64,000 nucleotides of DNA from positions 1 through 64,000 of the forward strand of contig CACGDW010000001.1 of the NCBI GenBank assembly GCA_902571925.1, read 5' to 3'. The position numbers and the translations under genes were made by a program. Numbering within the stretch: position 1 is the stretch's first letter; each line of letters opens with the position of its first letter. The notes under the pieces are model-generated. The model worked only from the letters and a program-made list of their open reading frames with translations, did no database searches and was not told where the DNA came from. This stretch comes from an uncultured Pelagibacteraceae bacterium (GTDB taxonomy: Bacteria; Pseudomonadota; Alphaproteobacteria; Pelagibacterales; Pelagibacteraceae). Positions 52,297 through 62,572 of the stretch are shown in pieces.

Positions 52297-53172
52297 TTGA
52301 AATATCTGTCAAATAAAAAAGGTTTTTTAGGAGTTGATAATAAATTTAATTTTCAAGAAAGAGTTGTAATAGTCCCTTTTGGTCTAGAAAAAACTGTTAG
52401 CTACGGCAGTGGTACTAAAAATGGTCCAAGAGAAATAATTAAAGCCTCTCATCAAGTAGAATTATATGACGAGGAATTAAATTGTGAACCTTATAAAAAG
52501 ATAGGAATAAAAACATTAAAACCTTTTAAGATTGACAAGAACATAAATAAAGCACTAAAAAAAATGACTTCTTTAAACAAAGAAATTTTGGATAAAAAAC
52601 TCTTTCCTATGACTTTTGGTGGTGAACATTCGATTACACCTGCATGCATAGAGCCATTTGTAAAAAAATATAAAAAAATTTGTCTTTTACATTTTGATGC
52701 TCATGCAGATTTAAGAGATAGTTATAATGGTAATAGATTTTCTCATGCCTCAGCTATTAGAAGGTGTTTAGACCATAAAAATGTTTCAATTATCTCATTT
52801 GGTATAAGAAATATCTCTCAAAGTGAAATCCCATTCTTAAAAAAGAATAAATCTAGAATAAATATTTTTTGGGCTAAAGATAAAGCAAAGTGGAGTCTTC
52901 GGAAGTTTCAAAAATTAATAGAGAATAAAACAGTATATCTTACTTTTGATGTTGATGGTTTTGACTCAAGTATTATGCCTGCTACTGGTACACCAGAGCC
53001 AGGAGGATTATTTTGGGATGAAACTTTGGACATTATAAGGATAGCCGCAAAAAACTCTAATATAGTTGGAGCAGACATAAATGAACTTTCACCAATCAAA
53101 GGTTTTAACTCTTATAATTTTTTAGTAGCAAAGCTAGCGTATAAAATACTCACTTATAAATATTTATACTAA
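52297..53172 (+). CDS. Agmatinase/arginase (ureohydrolase) family protein
   Basis: GGEHSIT, HFDAHADLRDSY, TFDVDGFDSSIMPATGTPEPGG metal-binding motifs; TTG start at 52297 proposed to avoid the 68-nt overlap implied by the track start 52225. Confidence 0.88.
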   Translation: MKYLSNKKGFLGVDNKFNFQERVVIVPFGLEKTVSYGSGTKNGPREIIKASHQVELYDEELNCEPYKKIGIKTLKPFKIDKNINKALKKMTSLNKEILDKKLFPMTFGGEHSITPACIEPFVKKYKKICLLHFDAHADLRDSYNGNRFSHASAIRRCLDHKNVSIISFGIRNISQSEIPFLKKNKSRINIFWAKDKAKWSLRKFQKLIENKTVYLTFDVDGFDSSIMPATGTPEPGGLFWDETLDIIRIAAKNSNIVGADINELSPIKGFNSYNFLVAKLAYKILTYKYLY

Positions 53173-53174
53173 GC

Positions 53175-53726
53175 CTATATCGGCTTAAATGTTTTTAATA
53201 AAAATCTAAAAGGAATTAGCATTATTAACGCTACTAATATCTTTACTGTTAAATCTCCAAATGCGAGCGAAACCCAAGGTATTCCCGTCGCATAAAAGGA
53301 TATAGAAAAAAATAAAAAAGTATCAACTGTGGATCCAATAAGTGATGATGTTAATGGAGCAATGAACCAGTCTCTTTTTCTAAAATTATCGAATACTTGA
53401 ACATCTAGTAATTGAGCTATTAAAAATGCGGTACCTGAACCTATAGCAATTCTTAAGGATATTAGGTCTGCGAAGTTTGTAGAAAATAAAAGAGTAAAAC
53501 CAATTCCTATAACAAAACCAATATAAACAATTTTTCTAGCAATCAACTTACCATAAGATCTATTAGCTAGGTCCGTAATTAAAAAAGCGACTGGATAACT
53601 AAATGCACCATAAGTTAATATTTCTTCTAAACCATAATACCTAATTGGAAACTGAACTAAATAATTAGATGCTAAAACAATAGCTCCCATAAAAAATGAG
53701 AGTGTCAAAAATATCTTATTCATCAT
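53175..53726 (-). CDS. VUT family queuosine precursor transporter (YhhQ/DUF165)
   Basis: Hydrophobic; [33 protein letters not shown]. Confidence 0.85.
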   Translation of the reverse strand: MMNKIFLTLSFFMGAIVLASNYLVQFPIRYYGLEEILTYGAFSYPVAFLITDLANRSYGKLIARKIVYIGFVIGIGFTLLFSTNFADLISLRIAIGSGTAFLIAQLLDVQVFDNFRKRDWFIAPLTSSLIGSTVDTFLFFSISFYATGIPWVSLAFGDLTVKILVALIMLIPFRFLLKTFKPI

Positions 53727-54037
53727 GCAGACTTAGATTGAACAGGCTTTTTTTGAAATGGAGATTTAATCAGTAAACTTTTTTTTAGTTTTTTTAATCT
53801 TGGAGATAAATTTTTATTTTTTACTGTCTTTAAGAATTCATCAAAACTTCCTTTTTTATCGACAGATCTTACACCAGCATTACTAACTGTAAGTTTCATA
53901 CTTCTTTTTAAAAGCTCACTAGTAAATTTTACTTTTTTTAAATTAGGCAGAAATCTTCTTTTTGTCTTATTATTAGCATGACTAACATTATGACCTTTCA
54001 TAGGATTTTTTCCAGTTAGTTCACATTTTTTTGCCAT
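53723..54037 (-). CDS. rpmB: 50S ribosomal protein L28
   Basis: [33 protein letters not shown]. Confidence 0.97.
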   Translation of the reverse strand: MAKKCELTGKNPMKGHNVSHANNKTKRRFLPNLKKVKFTSELLKRSMKLTVSNAGVRSVDKKGSFDEFLKTVKNKNLSPRLKKLKKSLLIKSPFQKKPVQSKSA

Positions 54038-54049
54038 AATAACATCGAC

Positions 54050-54078
54050 TATATAAGGTGAGATATGGATTGCGTCAA
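54050..54078 (-). promoter_or_regulatory. Putative sigma-70 promoter of rpmB
   Basis: Minus strand TTGACG - 17 nt - TATATA, about 12 nt from the ATG. Confidence 0.55.
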
Positions 54079-54095
54079 GTTTATATGATTTAAGA

Positions 54096-55142
54096 TTATC
54101 TTTTTTTACCTATAATCTCAGTAAAATTCTTAACACCATCTTTTAACAGTAATTCTTTTAACTCTTTTTTAATAATACCCACTATATTTGGACCTCTATA
54201 AACCATTCCAGTATATAGCTGTACGTAATCAGCCCCCGCTAAAAATTTTTTATAAGCGCTTATACCTGAGTCTACTCCACCTACTCCTATAATTTTAATT
54301 CTTCCTTTTAAAATATTATAAAATTTATCAATTAAATTTGTAGATTTTTCCTCAATTGGTTTACCTGATAATCCACCTTTTTGATGTTTCAAAATATTAC
54401 TTAATCCCTCTCTTGTTGAGTCTGAGGTATTTGAAATAATTACTGCTTCGATATTATTATCTAAAAGCACATCCGAAATTTTACTTATATCCTGATCACT
54501 TATATCAGGTGATACTTTCACAACGATTGGGATTGATGTATTCAAATCTTTTTTTTTTTCATTAATTATTTTTAATAGTTCATCTAACTTTAATTCATCA
54601 TGGAAATTTCTCAAATTTTCAGTATTGGGTGAAGAAATGTTTATGGTGATATAATCAGCAACTTCGTGAAAAGTTTTAAAACATTGTATGTAATCACTAT
54701 TTCTATCATTGGTGTCTTTGTTTGGACCTATGTTTACTCCTAGTAAACCGATCTGTCTTTTAGATTTAATCCTATCTAAAACATTTTTTGCGCCTAAGTT
54801 ATTAAAACCCAATCTGTTAATTAGGGCCTCATCCTCAACTAATCTAAAAACTCTAGGTTTAGGATTTCCATATTGTTTGAGAGGAGTTACTGTGCCAACC
54901 TCAACGAAACCAAAGCCAAGTTTGAATAGGGAATTGTATACTTCAGCATTTTTATCGAAACCAGCCGCTATCCCTAAGGGATTTTCTATATCTTTTTTAA
55001 ATAATCTTGTTTTAAAAAGAGGATTGTTTTTATCATCATCCAAAATATTAGGAGCAAAACTAAATTTTAAAGATTTGATAGCTAAATTATGAGCTGTCTC
55101 TGGATCTAATTTAAAAATTAAAGATCTTAAATTTAAAAACAT
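54096..55142 (-). CDS. pyrD: Dihydroorotate dehydrogenase (quinone)
   Basis: [54 protein letters not shown]. Confidence 0.96.
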   Translation of the reverse strand: MFLNLRSLIFKLDPETAHNLAIKSLKFSFAPNILDDDKNNPLFKTRLFKKDIENPLGIAAGFDKNAEVYNSLFKLGFGFVEVGTVTPLKQYGNPKPRVFRLVEDEALINRLGFNNLGAKNVLDRIKSKRQIGLLGVNIGPNKDTNDRNSDYIQCFKTFHEVADYITINISSPNTENLRNFHDELKLDELLKIINEKKKDLNTSIPIVVKVSPDISDQDISKISDVLLDNNIEAVIISNTSDSTREGLSNILKHQKGGLSGKPIEEKSTNLIDKFYNILKGRIKIIGVGGVDSGISAYKKFLAGADYVQLYTGMVYRGPNIVGIIKKELKELLLKDGVKNFTEIIGKKR

Positions 55143-56704
55143 TATTTAATTTTACCTATTATAAGATCTTTTGTTTCTTTAACACCAAAAAAACTTATAA
55201 AAAAACCCATACGTGGTCCATTTTCGTCACCAAATACAACTTCATAAATCAATTTAAACCAGTCTCTAAGATTATCTGAATAACCATTTTCTTTTCCAGT
55301 TGAATAGATCAAAGTTTGAATATCTTCAGGAGACATCTTGTCATTACATTTATCCAAAGTTTTTACCAAGGCTTCTAATGCTAATTTTTCGTCTTTATTT
55401 GGTTTTTTATATTTTTTTTGTAACTTAATTACATCATTAAAGTATTTAATTGCATATCCAACTAAATTATCAAATATAGGATAATCATTCTCTGAAATAC
55501 TCGTTTTATATTTTTTAACAAACTTCCATAAAAGATCTTTGCTATCTGCATTGCTTGTTTCAACAAGATTAAGCAACATAGAAAAAGACATTATCGTATT
55601 TTCTTTTGGTATTTTGCTATTATGAACATGCCATACTGGATTCATAAGGAGCTGTAATTCATTTTGACTTTTAGACTTTTCAGTAAAATCTAAATATTCA
55701 TCAACTGCTTTCGGTACTATTTTCTTGTAAAGTTTTTTAGCTCTTTTAGGATTTTGATACATATAAAGAGACAAACTTTCAGGTGAAGCATATTCGAGCC
55801 ATTGATCAATCGTAATTCCATTACCTTTTGATTTTGAAATTTTTTCTCCTTTTTCATCTAAGAATAACTCATAAGCAAAACCTGAAGGATTCGTTTTTCC
55901 TATCAGTTTAATTATTTTTGTTGATAAGATCGCACTCTCAATAAGATCTTTTCCATACATTTCAAAATCGACATCTAAAGCATACCATCTCATTGCCCAA
56001 TCTACTTTCCATTGTAATTTACAATTTCCATCTAAAATACTAGTCTCTAAATCTTTTCCATTATTATCAAAAACTATTTTAAACTCTTTCTTTTTTAATT
56101 CTTTTACTGGAATTTCTAAAACACAACCTGTATCAGGGCATATAGGTAAAAATGGACTGTAAGTTTTTTGTCTTTCTTTTCCTAGGGTTGGTAATATAAT
56201 ATTCATTATACCATCATAATTTTCTAAAATTGTTTGTAATGAGGAATTAAAAAATCCAGATTTATAAAGAATCGATGAACTTTTGAAAATGTATTTAAAA
56301 CCAAAATTATTTAAAAAACTCTTTAACATCTCATTATTATGTTCACCAAAACTACTAAATTTTTGAAATGGATCTGGCACTTGGGTTAGTGGTTTGTGTA
56401 AATTTTTTTCTAATAATTCTTTTTGAGGAATGTTCTCTGGTATTTTTCTTAAACCATCCATATCATCAGAAAATGTAATTATTTCAGTTGGAATATCTGA
56501 CAATTGTTTTATAGCGTTTACAATCATAGAGGTTCTAGCAACTTCCCCAAAAGTACCAATATGTGGAAGGCCACTTGGACCATAGCCTGTTTGAAGAGTA
56601 ATTTTACCTTTATTCTCAATAAAAGATTTTCTCTCGCGAAGCATTTTTTTAGCCTCAACAAAGGGCCAGGCGTTTGTTTTATCTAAATTCTCTTTTTTAA
56701 TCAT
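55142..56704 (-). CDS. lysS: Lysyl-tRNA synthetase, class I
   Basis: GPSGLPHIGTFGEVAR (HIGH-type), EKISKSKGNG (KMSKS-type): class I fold. Confidence 0.94.
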   Translation of the reverse strand: MIKKENLDKTNAWPFVEAKKMLRERKSFIENKGKITLQTGYGPSGLPHIGTFGEVARTSMIVNAIKQLSDIPTEIITFSDDMDGLRKIPENIPQKELLEKNLHKPLTQVPDPFQKFSSFGEHNNEMLKSFLNNFGFKYIFKSSSILYKSGFFNSSLQTILENYDGIMNIILPTLGKERQKTYSPFLPICPDTGCVLEIPVKELKKKEFKIVFDNNGKDLETSILDGNCKLQWKVDWAMRWYALDVDFEMYGKDLIESAILSTKIIKLIGKTNPSGFAYELFLDEKGEKISKSKGNGITIDQWLEYASPESLSLYMYQNPKRAKKLYKKIVPKAVDEYLDFTEKSKSQNELQLLMNPVWHVHNSKIPKENTIMSFSMLLNLVETSNADSKDLLWKFVKKYKTSISENDYPIFDNLVGYAIKYFNDVIKLQKKYKKPNKDEKLALEALVKTLDKCNDKMSPEDIQTLIYSTGKENGYSDNLRDWFKLIYEVVFGDENGPRMGFFISFFGVKETKDLIIGKIK

Positions 56705-56790
56705 GAATAGTTCAAAAAAACTAAAATTAACGTTTTTACCAATTCTTATAGAGTTGAAATTTATTTACCATAAAATAATGTTCTTTAAAA

Positions 56791-58230
56791 ATGTCTAATT
56801 ATAAAACTGTTTTTTTTACTTTAGGAATTCTACAGATAATTCTCGGAATTTTTATGTTGATTCCAACAATTGTCCAATTTATTTATGATGAATTTGATTC
56901 ATCTTTTTTTGGTGCTTCAATTATTACCATAATTTTTGGAACATTATTTTTTTTATCAAATTTGGATCATCAAAAAAAACTAAACTTACAACAAGCTTTT
57001 TTGTTGACTGCTTTATCTTGGTTAAGTATTGCAATTTTTGGATCTCTACCATTTGTTTTTTCTAATACTGGTTTTTCTTTCACAAATGCTTTTTTTGAGA
57101 GCATGTCAGGAATTACTACCACCGGATCTACAATCATTGCTGATATAGAAAGCATGCCTAAGGCTATCTTATTGTGGAGAGCAATACTTCAATGGCTTGG
57201 TGGAATTGGTATAATTGTAATGGCAATTACATTGATGCCTATAATGAACGTTGGAGGTATGCAATTATTTAAAATTTCGAATAATGATTCTTCAGAAAAA
57301 ATTCTGCCAAAATCAAAAGAGATTGCTATGAGATTAATTTTTATTTACGCAGGTCTAACGTTGCTTTGTGCTGCCTCATATAAATTTTTGGGTATGAATA
57401 TATTTGATAGTTTAACACATTCAATGACGACAATAGCAACAGGAGGCTTTTCAAATTATAATGAGTCTATAGGTTTTTTTGATAGTTTTTCTATAGAAAT
57501 TTCTGCAATGATTTTCATAATTTTAGGGAGTATACCTTTTATAGTTTATATAAAATTTTTGAATGGTAACAAAAAAATTTTTTTTTCAGATATACAGATA
57601 AGAACTTTCGTAAAAATAATATTCATTAGTATTATTATGTTATCAATTTATCTATTAATAGATGATACTACTCAACTTAGCTTAAGATCTATTTTTTTTA
57701 ATGTTATTTCTATTTTAACTGGAACTGGTTATGTTAATGCACAATTTGATAAATGGGGGGAATTCCCTCTAATCTTATTTCTTGTGTTAATGTTTATAGG
57801 AGGATGTGCGGGATCAACAACATGTGGTATTAAAATATTTAGAATACAAATTCTTTACTCCTTTGTTTCAAATCAGCTTAAAAAAATTGTTTACCCAAAA
57901 GGGGTATTTGTTTTAAAATATGATCAAAACCCGGTGGATAATAAATTTATTGCTTCGATAATTTCATTTATTTATATGTATCTAATAATCTTTTTTATAA
58001 TTTCTACATTGCTTTCATTGACTGGACTTGATTTTATTACTTCATTATCTGGTGCAGCTACTTCTATTTCAAATGTGGGTCCAGGGCTTGGGTCCATAAT
58101 TGGGCCAAATGGTAATTTTTCATCATTACCTGATATATCTAAATGGATATTAGCATTAGGTATGATACTAGGAAGATTAGAACTTTTTGCGATATTAGTT
58201 TTATTTTTACCCTCTTTTTGGAGAAATTAA
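56791..58230 (+). CDS. TrkH family potassium uptake protein
   Basis: SMSGITTTGSTII, MTTIATGGFSNYNES, GGCAGSTTCGIK P-loop/filter motifs. Confidence 0.94.
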   Translation: MSNYKTVFFTLGILQIILGIFMLIPTIVQFIYDEFDSSFFGASIITIIFGTLFFLSNLDHQKKLNLQQAFLLTALSWLSIAIFGSLPFVFSNTGFSFTNAFFESMSGITTTGSTIIADIESMPKAILLWRAILQWLGGIGIIVMAITLMPIMNVGGMQLFKISNNDSSEKILPKSKEIAMRLIFIYAGLTLLCAASYKFLGMNIFDSLTHSMTTIATGGFSNYNESIGFFDSFSIEISAMIFIILGSIPFIVYIKFLNGNKKIFFSDIQIRTFVKIIFISIIMLSIYLLIDDTTQLSLRSIFFNVISILTGTGYVNAQFDKWGEFPLILFLVLMFIGGCAGSTTCGIKIFRIQILYSFVSNQLKKIVYPKGVFVLKYDQNPVDNKFIASIISFIYMYLIIFFIISTLLSLTGLDFITSLSGAATSISNVGPGLGSIIGPNGNFSSLPDISKWILALGMILGRLELFAILVLFLPSFWRN

Positions 58231-58234
58231 TATT

Positions 58235-59695
58235 ATGGAAAATATAAATATTTTTTTTAGAGAAAAACCTCTCAAAATGATATGTTTAGGTTTTTCGTCT
58301 GGACTCCCCATCTTATTAGTTTTCTCAACTTTGTCTGTATGGTTAGTTCAAGCTGGTATAAGTAGAAGTACTGTAACTTTATTTAGTTGGGCAGGTTTTG
58401 CCTATGCTTTCAAATACCTGTGGTCCCCTTTAGTAGACAATTATAAATTACCATTTTTAACAAAATTAGGTCACAGGAGAAGTTGGCTTTTAATATCTCA
58501 AATATTAATTATAATCGCACTAATATTAACTGCATTTACTGATCCGCAAAATAATTTATTTTATACTGCTTTATTTATTACTCTTTTAGCTTTTTTTAGT
58601 GCAACTCAAGATATTTTAATAGACGCATTTAGGATAGAGTCTGCGCCTCAATCCTTTCAAGGCCCCATGTCTTCAATGTACATTGCTGGTTACAGAATAG
58701 CTATGCTTGTAGCGGGAGCAGGGAGCTTATGGTTAGCAGCTTTATTTGGTACTGAAATTTACAACCAAGATGTATGGAAAAAAGTATATCTTATAATGTC
58801 AACTTTCATGTTTGTAGGGATCTTTGCAACTATGTCCTCAAAAGAACCAAAAAATAGAAAAAATCCTAAAAAAGATAGTCATTTAAAATTTTTGTTAGCT
58901 ATATTCTTTTCTGTTATAGGATTTATATTCTTATACTCGATTATTGATAATCCTTATGATAAAAAAGATATTTTTTTAAGTTTTATCTTTTCTTCAACGA
59001 GATTAATTATTTGTTTTATATTTGCTTTTCTTATTGTCAAAATTTTGATTTTGATAAAATTTACTTCAAGGGAAAAGATTTCAAATAGTTACCTTAGTCC
59101 AATCATAAATTTTGTTGGAAGATATGGTAAATTTGCCTTTCTAATTTTACTTTTAATTTCTTTGTATCGTATAGCTGATATTGTTATGGGAGTAATGGCC
59201 AATATATTTTATTTAGAAAAAGGTTATAAAATTTCAGAAATAGCGACATTTTCAAAATTTTTTGGAGTTTTCGCGACTATAATTGGTGGTTTTATAGGTG
59301 GCTATTGCTCTTACAAATTTGGGACAATGAAAGCATTATTTTTTGGAGCTCTCATAGCTGCACTCAGTAACTTATTGTTTGCATGGTTGGCTATTTCACC
59401 ATTAAGTATTAATTTTTTGATTGCTGTAATTACAGCAGATAATATATCCAGTGGCTTTGCTGGGGCCGCATTTGTTATTTATCTATCTGGTCTTACTTCA
59501 ATAAAATTTACAGCTACTCAATATGCATTATTTAGCTCTATTATGCTTTTTTTACCAAAGCTTATTGCAGGTTATGCAGGTAGTTGGGTCGATGTAATGG
59601 GTTATGCTTATTTTTTTTCATTAACAGCATTATTAGGCCTTCCAGTTCTTCTTTTAGTTATTTGGATAGGAAAAGTAGCACCAATTAAAAATTAA
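58235..59695 (+). CDS. AmpG-like MFS muropeptide permease
   Basis: GFSSGLPILLVFSTLSVWL, FKYLWSPLVDNY, GHRRSWLLISQ, SATQDILIDAFRIE. Confidence 0.9.
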   Translation: MENINIFFREKPLKMICLGFSSGLPILLVFSTLSVWLVQAGISRSTVTLFSWAGFAYAFKYLWSPLVDNYKLPFLTKLGHRRSWLLISQILIIIALILTAFTDPQNNLFYTALFITLLAFFSATQDILIDAFRIESAPQSFQGPMSSMYIAGYRIAMLVAGAGSLWLAALFGTEIYNQDVWKKVYLIMSTFMFVGIFATMSSKEPKNRKNPKKDSHLKFLLAIFFSVIGFIFLYSIIDNPYDKKDIFLSFIFSSTRLIICFIFAFLIVKILILIKFTSREKISNSYLSPIINFVGRYGKFAFLILLLISLYRIADIVMGVMANIFYLEKGYKISEIATFSKFFGVFATIIGGFIGGYCSYKFGTMKALFFGALIAALSNLLFAWLAISPLSINFLIAVITADNISSGFAGAAFVIYLSGLTSIKFTATQYALFSSIMLFLPKLIAGYAGSWVDVMGYAYFFSLTALLGLPVLLLVIWIGKVAPIKN

Positions 59696-60439
59696 ATGAT
59701 AAATAATTTTTCTGTAATTAATATATATGAGAGTCCAAATTTGGATTCAAAACTTTCGTCACAAATGTTATATGGAGAAAAATTTAGAATTTTAAACAAA
59801 AAAAAAAATTGGTTAAAAATTAAAACTGACTATGACAATTACATTGGTTATATTAAAAATAAAAAGTTTTTGAAAAAATTTGATCCCAAATTTAAAATTT
59901 CTTCAAAAAAAACAGAAATTTTTACTAAAATAAACAAAAGATTTAAAAAGACAAATAAGTTTTTGTATTTTGCAAGTAGAATTTCAAAAATAGATGAAAA
60001 TAGAAATTTTATAGAATTTGAAAAAAATAAGTGGATAAAAAAAAATAATCTAAAAAAGATTAATTATTTTGAAAAAAATTACAATAAAATTTTCAAATTT
60101 TTCTTAAATTCAAAATATCTTTGGGGTGGAAAGACTTCGAGTGGAATTGATTGTTCAGCACTAGTTCAAATTTATTTCTATTATAATAGAGTTTTTTTTC
60201 CAAGAGATACGAAAGACCAAATTAGATTTTGTAAAATTAAAAATAAAAAAATATTTTCAAAAGGTGACATTATATTTTGGAAAGGTCATGTAGGAGTATG
60301 TTTAAATCAAATTAAATTTATTCATGCATACGGTCCAAAAAAAAAAGTAATAATCATGCCTACTAATCTAACTATTCAGCATATTAAAAAAACTGCAAAA
60401 TTAATTGTTAAAAAAGTTAGCAATATAGGTGCTTATTAG
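59696..60439 (+). CDS. NlpC/P60 family peptidase with SH3-like domain
   Basis: YLWGGKTSSGIDCSALVQIYF (catalytic Cys), GHVGVCL (His). Confidence 0.88.
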   Translation: MINNFSVINIYESPNLDSKLSSQMLYGEKFRILNKKKNWLKIKTDYDNYIGYIKNKKFLKKFDPKFKISSKKTEIFTKINKRFKKTNKFLYFASRISKIDENRNFIEFEKNKWIKKNNLKKINYFEKNYNKIFKFFLNSKYLWGGKTSSGIDCSALVQIYFYYNRVFFPRDTKDQIRFCKIKNKKIFSKGDIIFWKGHVGVCLNQIKFIHAYGPKKKVIIMPTNLTIQHIKKTAKLIVKKVSNIGAY

Positions 60440-61332
60440 TCTCTTCCAAAATTAGGCTTATTTATATCTTGTTTCAGTTTGATAATTTTAGATCTTACTT
60501 TTTTTGTTTGTGTCAATTTTTTAAGAATAGAACTATTATTTTTAGATAAAATATCCTTTTTAAAAGATTTTAAGTTTTTAATGAACAAATTAATTGCTTT
60601 TGAGACATTAGTTTTATTATCAAAAAAAATGTCTCTCCACATAATTTCATTGGATGCTGCAATCCTTGAAAAATCTCTTAATCCTCCTGCGCTGTATTTT
60701 AGTAGATCATACTTTTGTTTTTTCTCAAAATCTTGTGCTGATTGAACTAAATTATAAGCTATCAAATGTGGTAAATGACTTGTTATTGAAAAAATTTTAT
60801 CATGTTTATCTGGACTCATTTCAACAGTTTTAGAGCCCATCTTCCTCCAAAAAGATTTCAAAAACTTTAAATGAGTTCTATTAGATCTTTTCCCCTTGAT
60901 TAAAATACACCACTTATCTTCAAAGATATTTTGTTTTCCATTCTCAGGTCCACTTACCTCAGATCCAGCAATTGGGTGACTTGAGCTCCAAAAAATACCT
61001 TTTTTCAAATTTTTATTTATTACTTCTAGAGACTTACACTTTGACGAACCTATGTCTGTTATTATATGTTTTGAATGAAAATTTTGATTCATTTTAAGAA
61101 TAATTTTTTTGTATTCATTCATTGGGGTACAAAAGATAATTAATTTTGATTTAGCAACAGCATCTTCAGGTTTTTTTATAATTGTTGCAGGTAATTTTAA
61201 TTTTTTAATCTTTAATATGTTCTTTTTAGATTTTTCATAAACAAAAATTTTGCTAGCTAATCTTTTTTTGTGAATTCTTCGCAATAAAGATGAGCCTAAT
61301 AACCCACAACCAATTATTAATATATTTGTCAT
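60436..61332 (-). CDS. Prephenate/arogenate dehydrogenase family protein
   Basis: Rossmann IIGCGLLGSSLLRRI, HPIAGSEVSGPENG, SHLPHLIAYNL. Confidence 0.9.
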   Translation of the reverse strand: MTNILIIGCGLLGSSLLRRIHKKRLASKIFVYEKSKKNILKIKKLKLPATIIKKPEDAVAKSKLIIFCTPMNEYKKIILKMNQNFHSKHIITDIGSSKCKSLEVINKNLKKGIFWSSSHPIAGSEVSGPENGKQNIFEDKWCILIKGKRSNRTHLKFLKSFWRKMGSKTVEMSPDKHDKIFSITSHLPHLIAYNLVQSAQDFEKKQKYDLLKYSAGGLRDFSRIAASNEIMWRDIFFDNKTNVSKAINLFIKNLKSFKKDILSKNNSSILKKLTQTKKVRSKIIKLKQDINKPNFGRD

Positions 61333-62414
61333 CTATTGAATATTCCTTGCACTGTGCGAATAAACTTTTGACAATCAGTTCTTGAACCTATTGTTAATCT
61401 CAACATATTTTTAATTTTGTAACCGTACTCTGTAGATCTTAAAATAATTCCCTTACTTTTAAGTTTTTCATAAAATTTCTCAGCTTTAAATTTGCACTTA
61501 GAAAAGTCTAGTAACAAGAAATTTGCCGAAACTTTGTTTGAGCTAATATCATATTTTTCTAAGAATTTTTTTATTTTTTTTGCATATATTAAATTATGTT
61601 TGACTGATCTAGATATAAAACCTGAGTCTTTAAGAGACTCAATAGCCGCTAATTGTGCAACTTCATTTATATTAAATGGTGGTTTTATTCTGTTTAAAGC
61701 ATTAATTATCTTTTTATCTCCATATCCCCAACCTACTCTTAAAGACGCAAGACCATATATCTTTGAAAATGTTCTTAATATAAAAACATTATTTTTATTT
61801 CTAAATAATTCTAAACCAGACTTATAGTCTGAATTTTTCATGTATTCTGCATATGCATCATCTACAACTAAAAGAATATTTTTTCTCAGTTTTTTTCTCA
61901 ATTTAATAATCTCGAATTTATTAAGATAAGTTCCTGTAGGATTATTTGGATTAGCTAAAAAAACTATCTTTGTTTTTTTAGTTACTTTCTTTAAAATTTC
62001 AGGAATTGATATTTTGTAATTTTCTTCTTTAGAAAAGATTACTTTTGCTCCAATTATTTTTGCATAAATTCTGTACATCAAAAAACTAAATTGTGGAACT
62101 ATTACTTCGTCTCTTGAATTAAGAAAGAGTTGGCATATCATTTGTATAACTTCATCGGAACCAGCTCCACATATAATCTTATCTTTATTACATCTAAATT
62201 TTTTTGATATTTGATTTCTTAATTTTTTTGATTTCCCATCAGGATATCTTGCAAAATTTAATTTTCTATTTGATAAAACTCTCTTAGCTTTAGGACTAAT
62301 ACCTAATGCAGACTCATTAGCTGAAAGCTTGGTTATGTTTTCTATTTTTTCAATAGTAGATTTACCCGGCTCATATACCTCTATATCTAATTTTTTAAAT
62401 TTAACAGATGTCAT
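61329..62414 (-). CDS. hisC: Histidinol-phosphate aminotransferase
   Basis: KLSANESALGISPKAKRVL, GSDEVIQMI, ANPNNPTGTYL, TFSKIYGLASLRVGWGYG. Confidence 0.9.
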   Translation of the reverse strand: MTSVKFKKLDIEVYEPGKSTIEKIENITKLSANESALGISPKAKRVLSNRKLNFARYPDGKSKKLRNQISKKFRCNKDKIICGAGSDEVIQMICQLFLNSRDEVIVPQFSFLMYRIYAKIIGAKVIFSKEENYKISIPEILKKVTKKTKIVFLANPNNPTGTYLNKFEIIKLRKKLRKNILLVVDDAYAEYMKNSDYKSGLELFRNKNNVFILRTFSKIYGLASLRVGWGYGDKKIINALNRIKPPFNINEVAQLAAIESLKDSGFISRSVKHNLIYAKKIKKFLEKYDISSNKVSANFLLLDFSKCKFKAEKFYEKLKSKGIILRSTEYGYKIKNMLRLTIGSRTDCQKFIRTVQGIFNR

Positions 62415-62486
62415 GTTTTTAATTTAAAGCTCTTTATAATTAAAATAACCAATTTTCATATAGTATCAGTAAAAATATTTTTAAAA

Positions 62487-62515
62487 TTGACATACTAAAT
62501 AACATCTTGTACAAA
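62487..62515 (+). promoter_or_regulatory. Putative sigma-70 promoter of metX
   Basis: TTGACA (62487-62492) - 17 nt - TACAAA (62510-62515). Confidence 0.55.
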
Positions 62516-62519
62516 ATTT

Positions 62520-62572
62520 ATGCGCTGATTTAACTGAATTGCGAGCGCTTTAAAAAAACCGCTAAAAAAGTT
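62520..62572 (+). ncRNA. SAM-II riboswitch aptamer upstream of metX
   Basis: gCGCTGATTTAACtgaaTTGCgAGCGC...GCTAAAAAaG: P1 GCGCT/AGCGC, conserved GAUUUAAC and GCUAAAAA core; upstream of homoserine O-acetyltransferase. Confidence 0.9.

Noticed and set aside
54709-55092. 127-aa plus-strand ORF inside pyrD
   Set aside because: Antisense shadow ORF; no motif.
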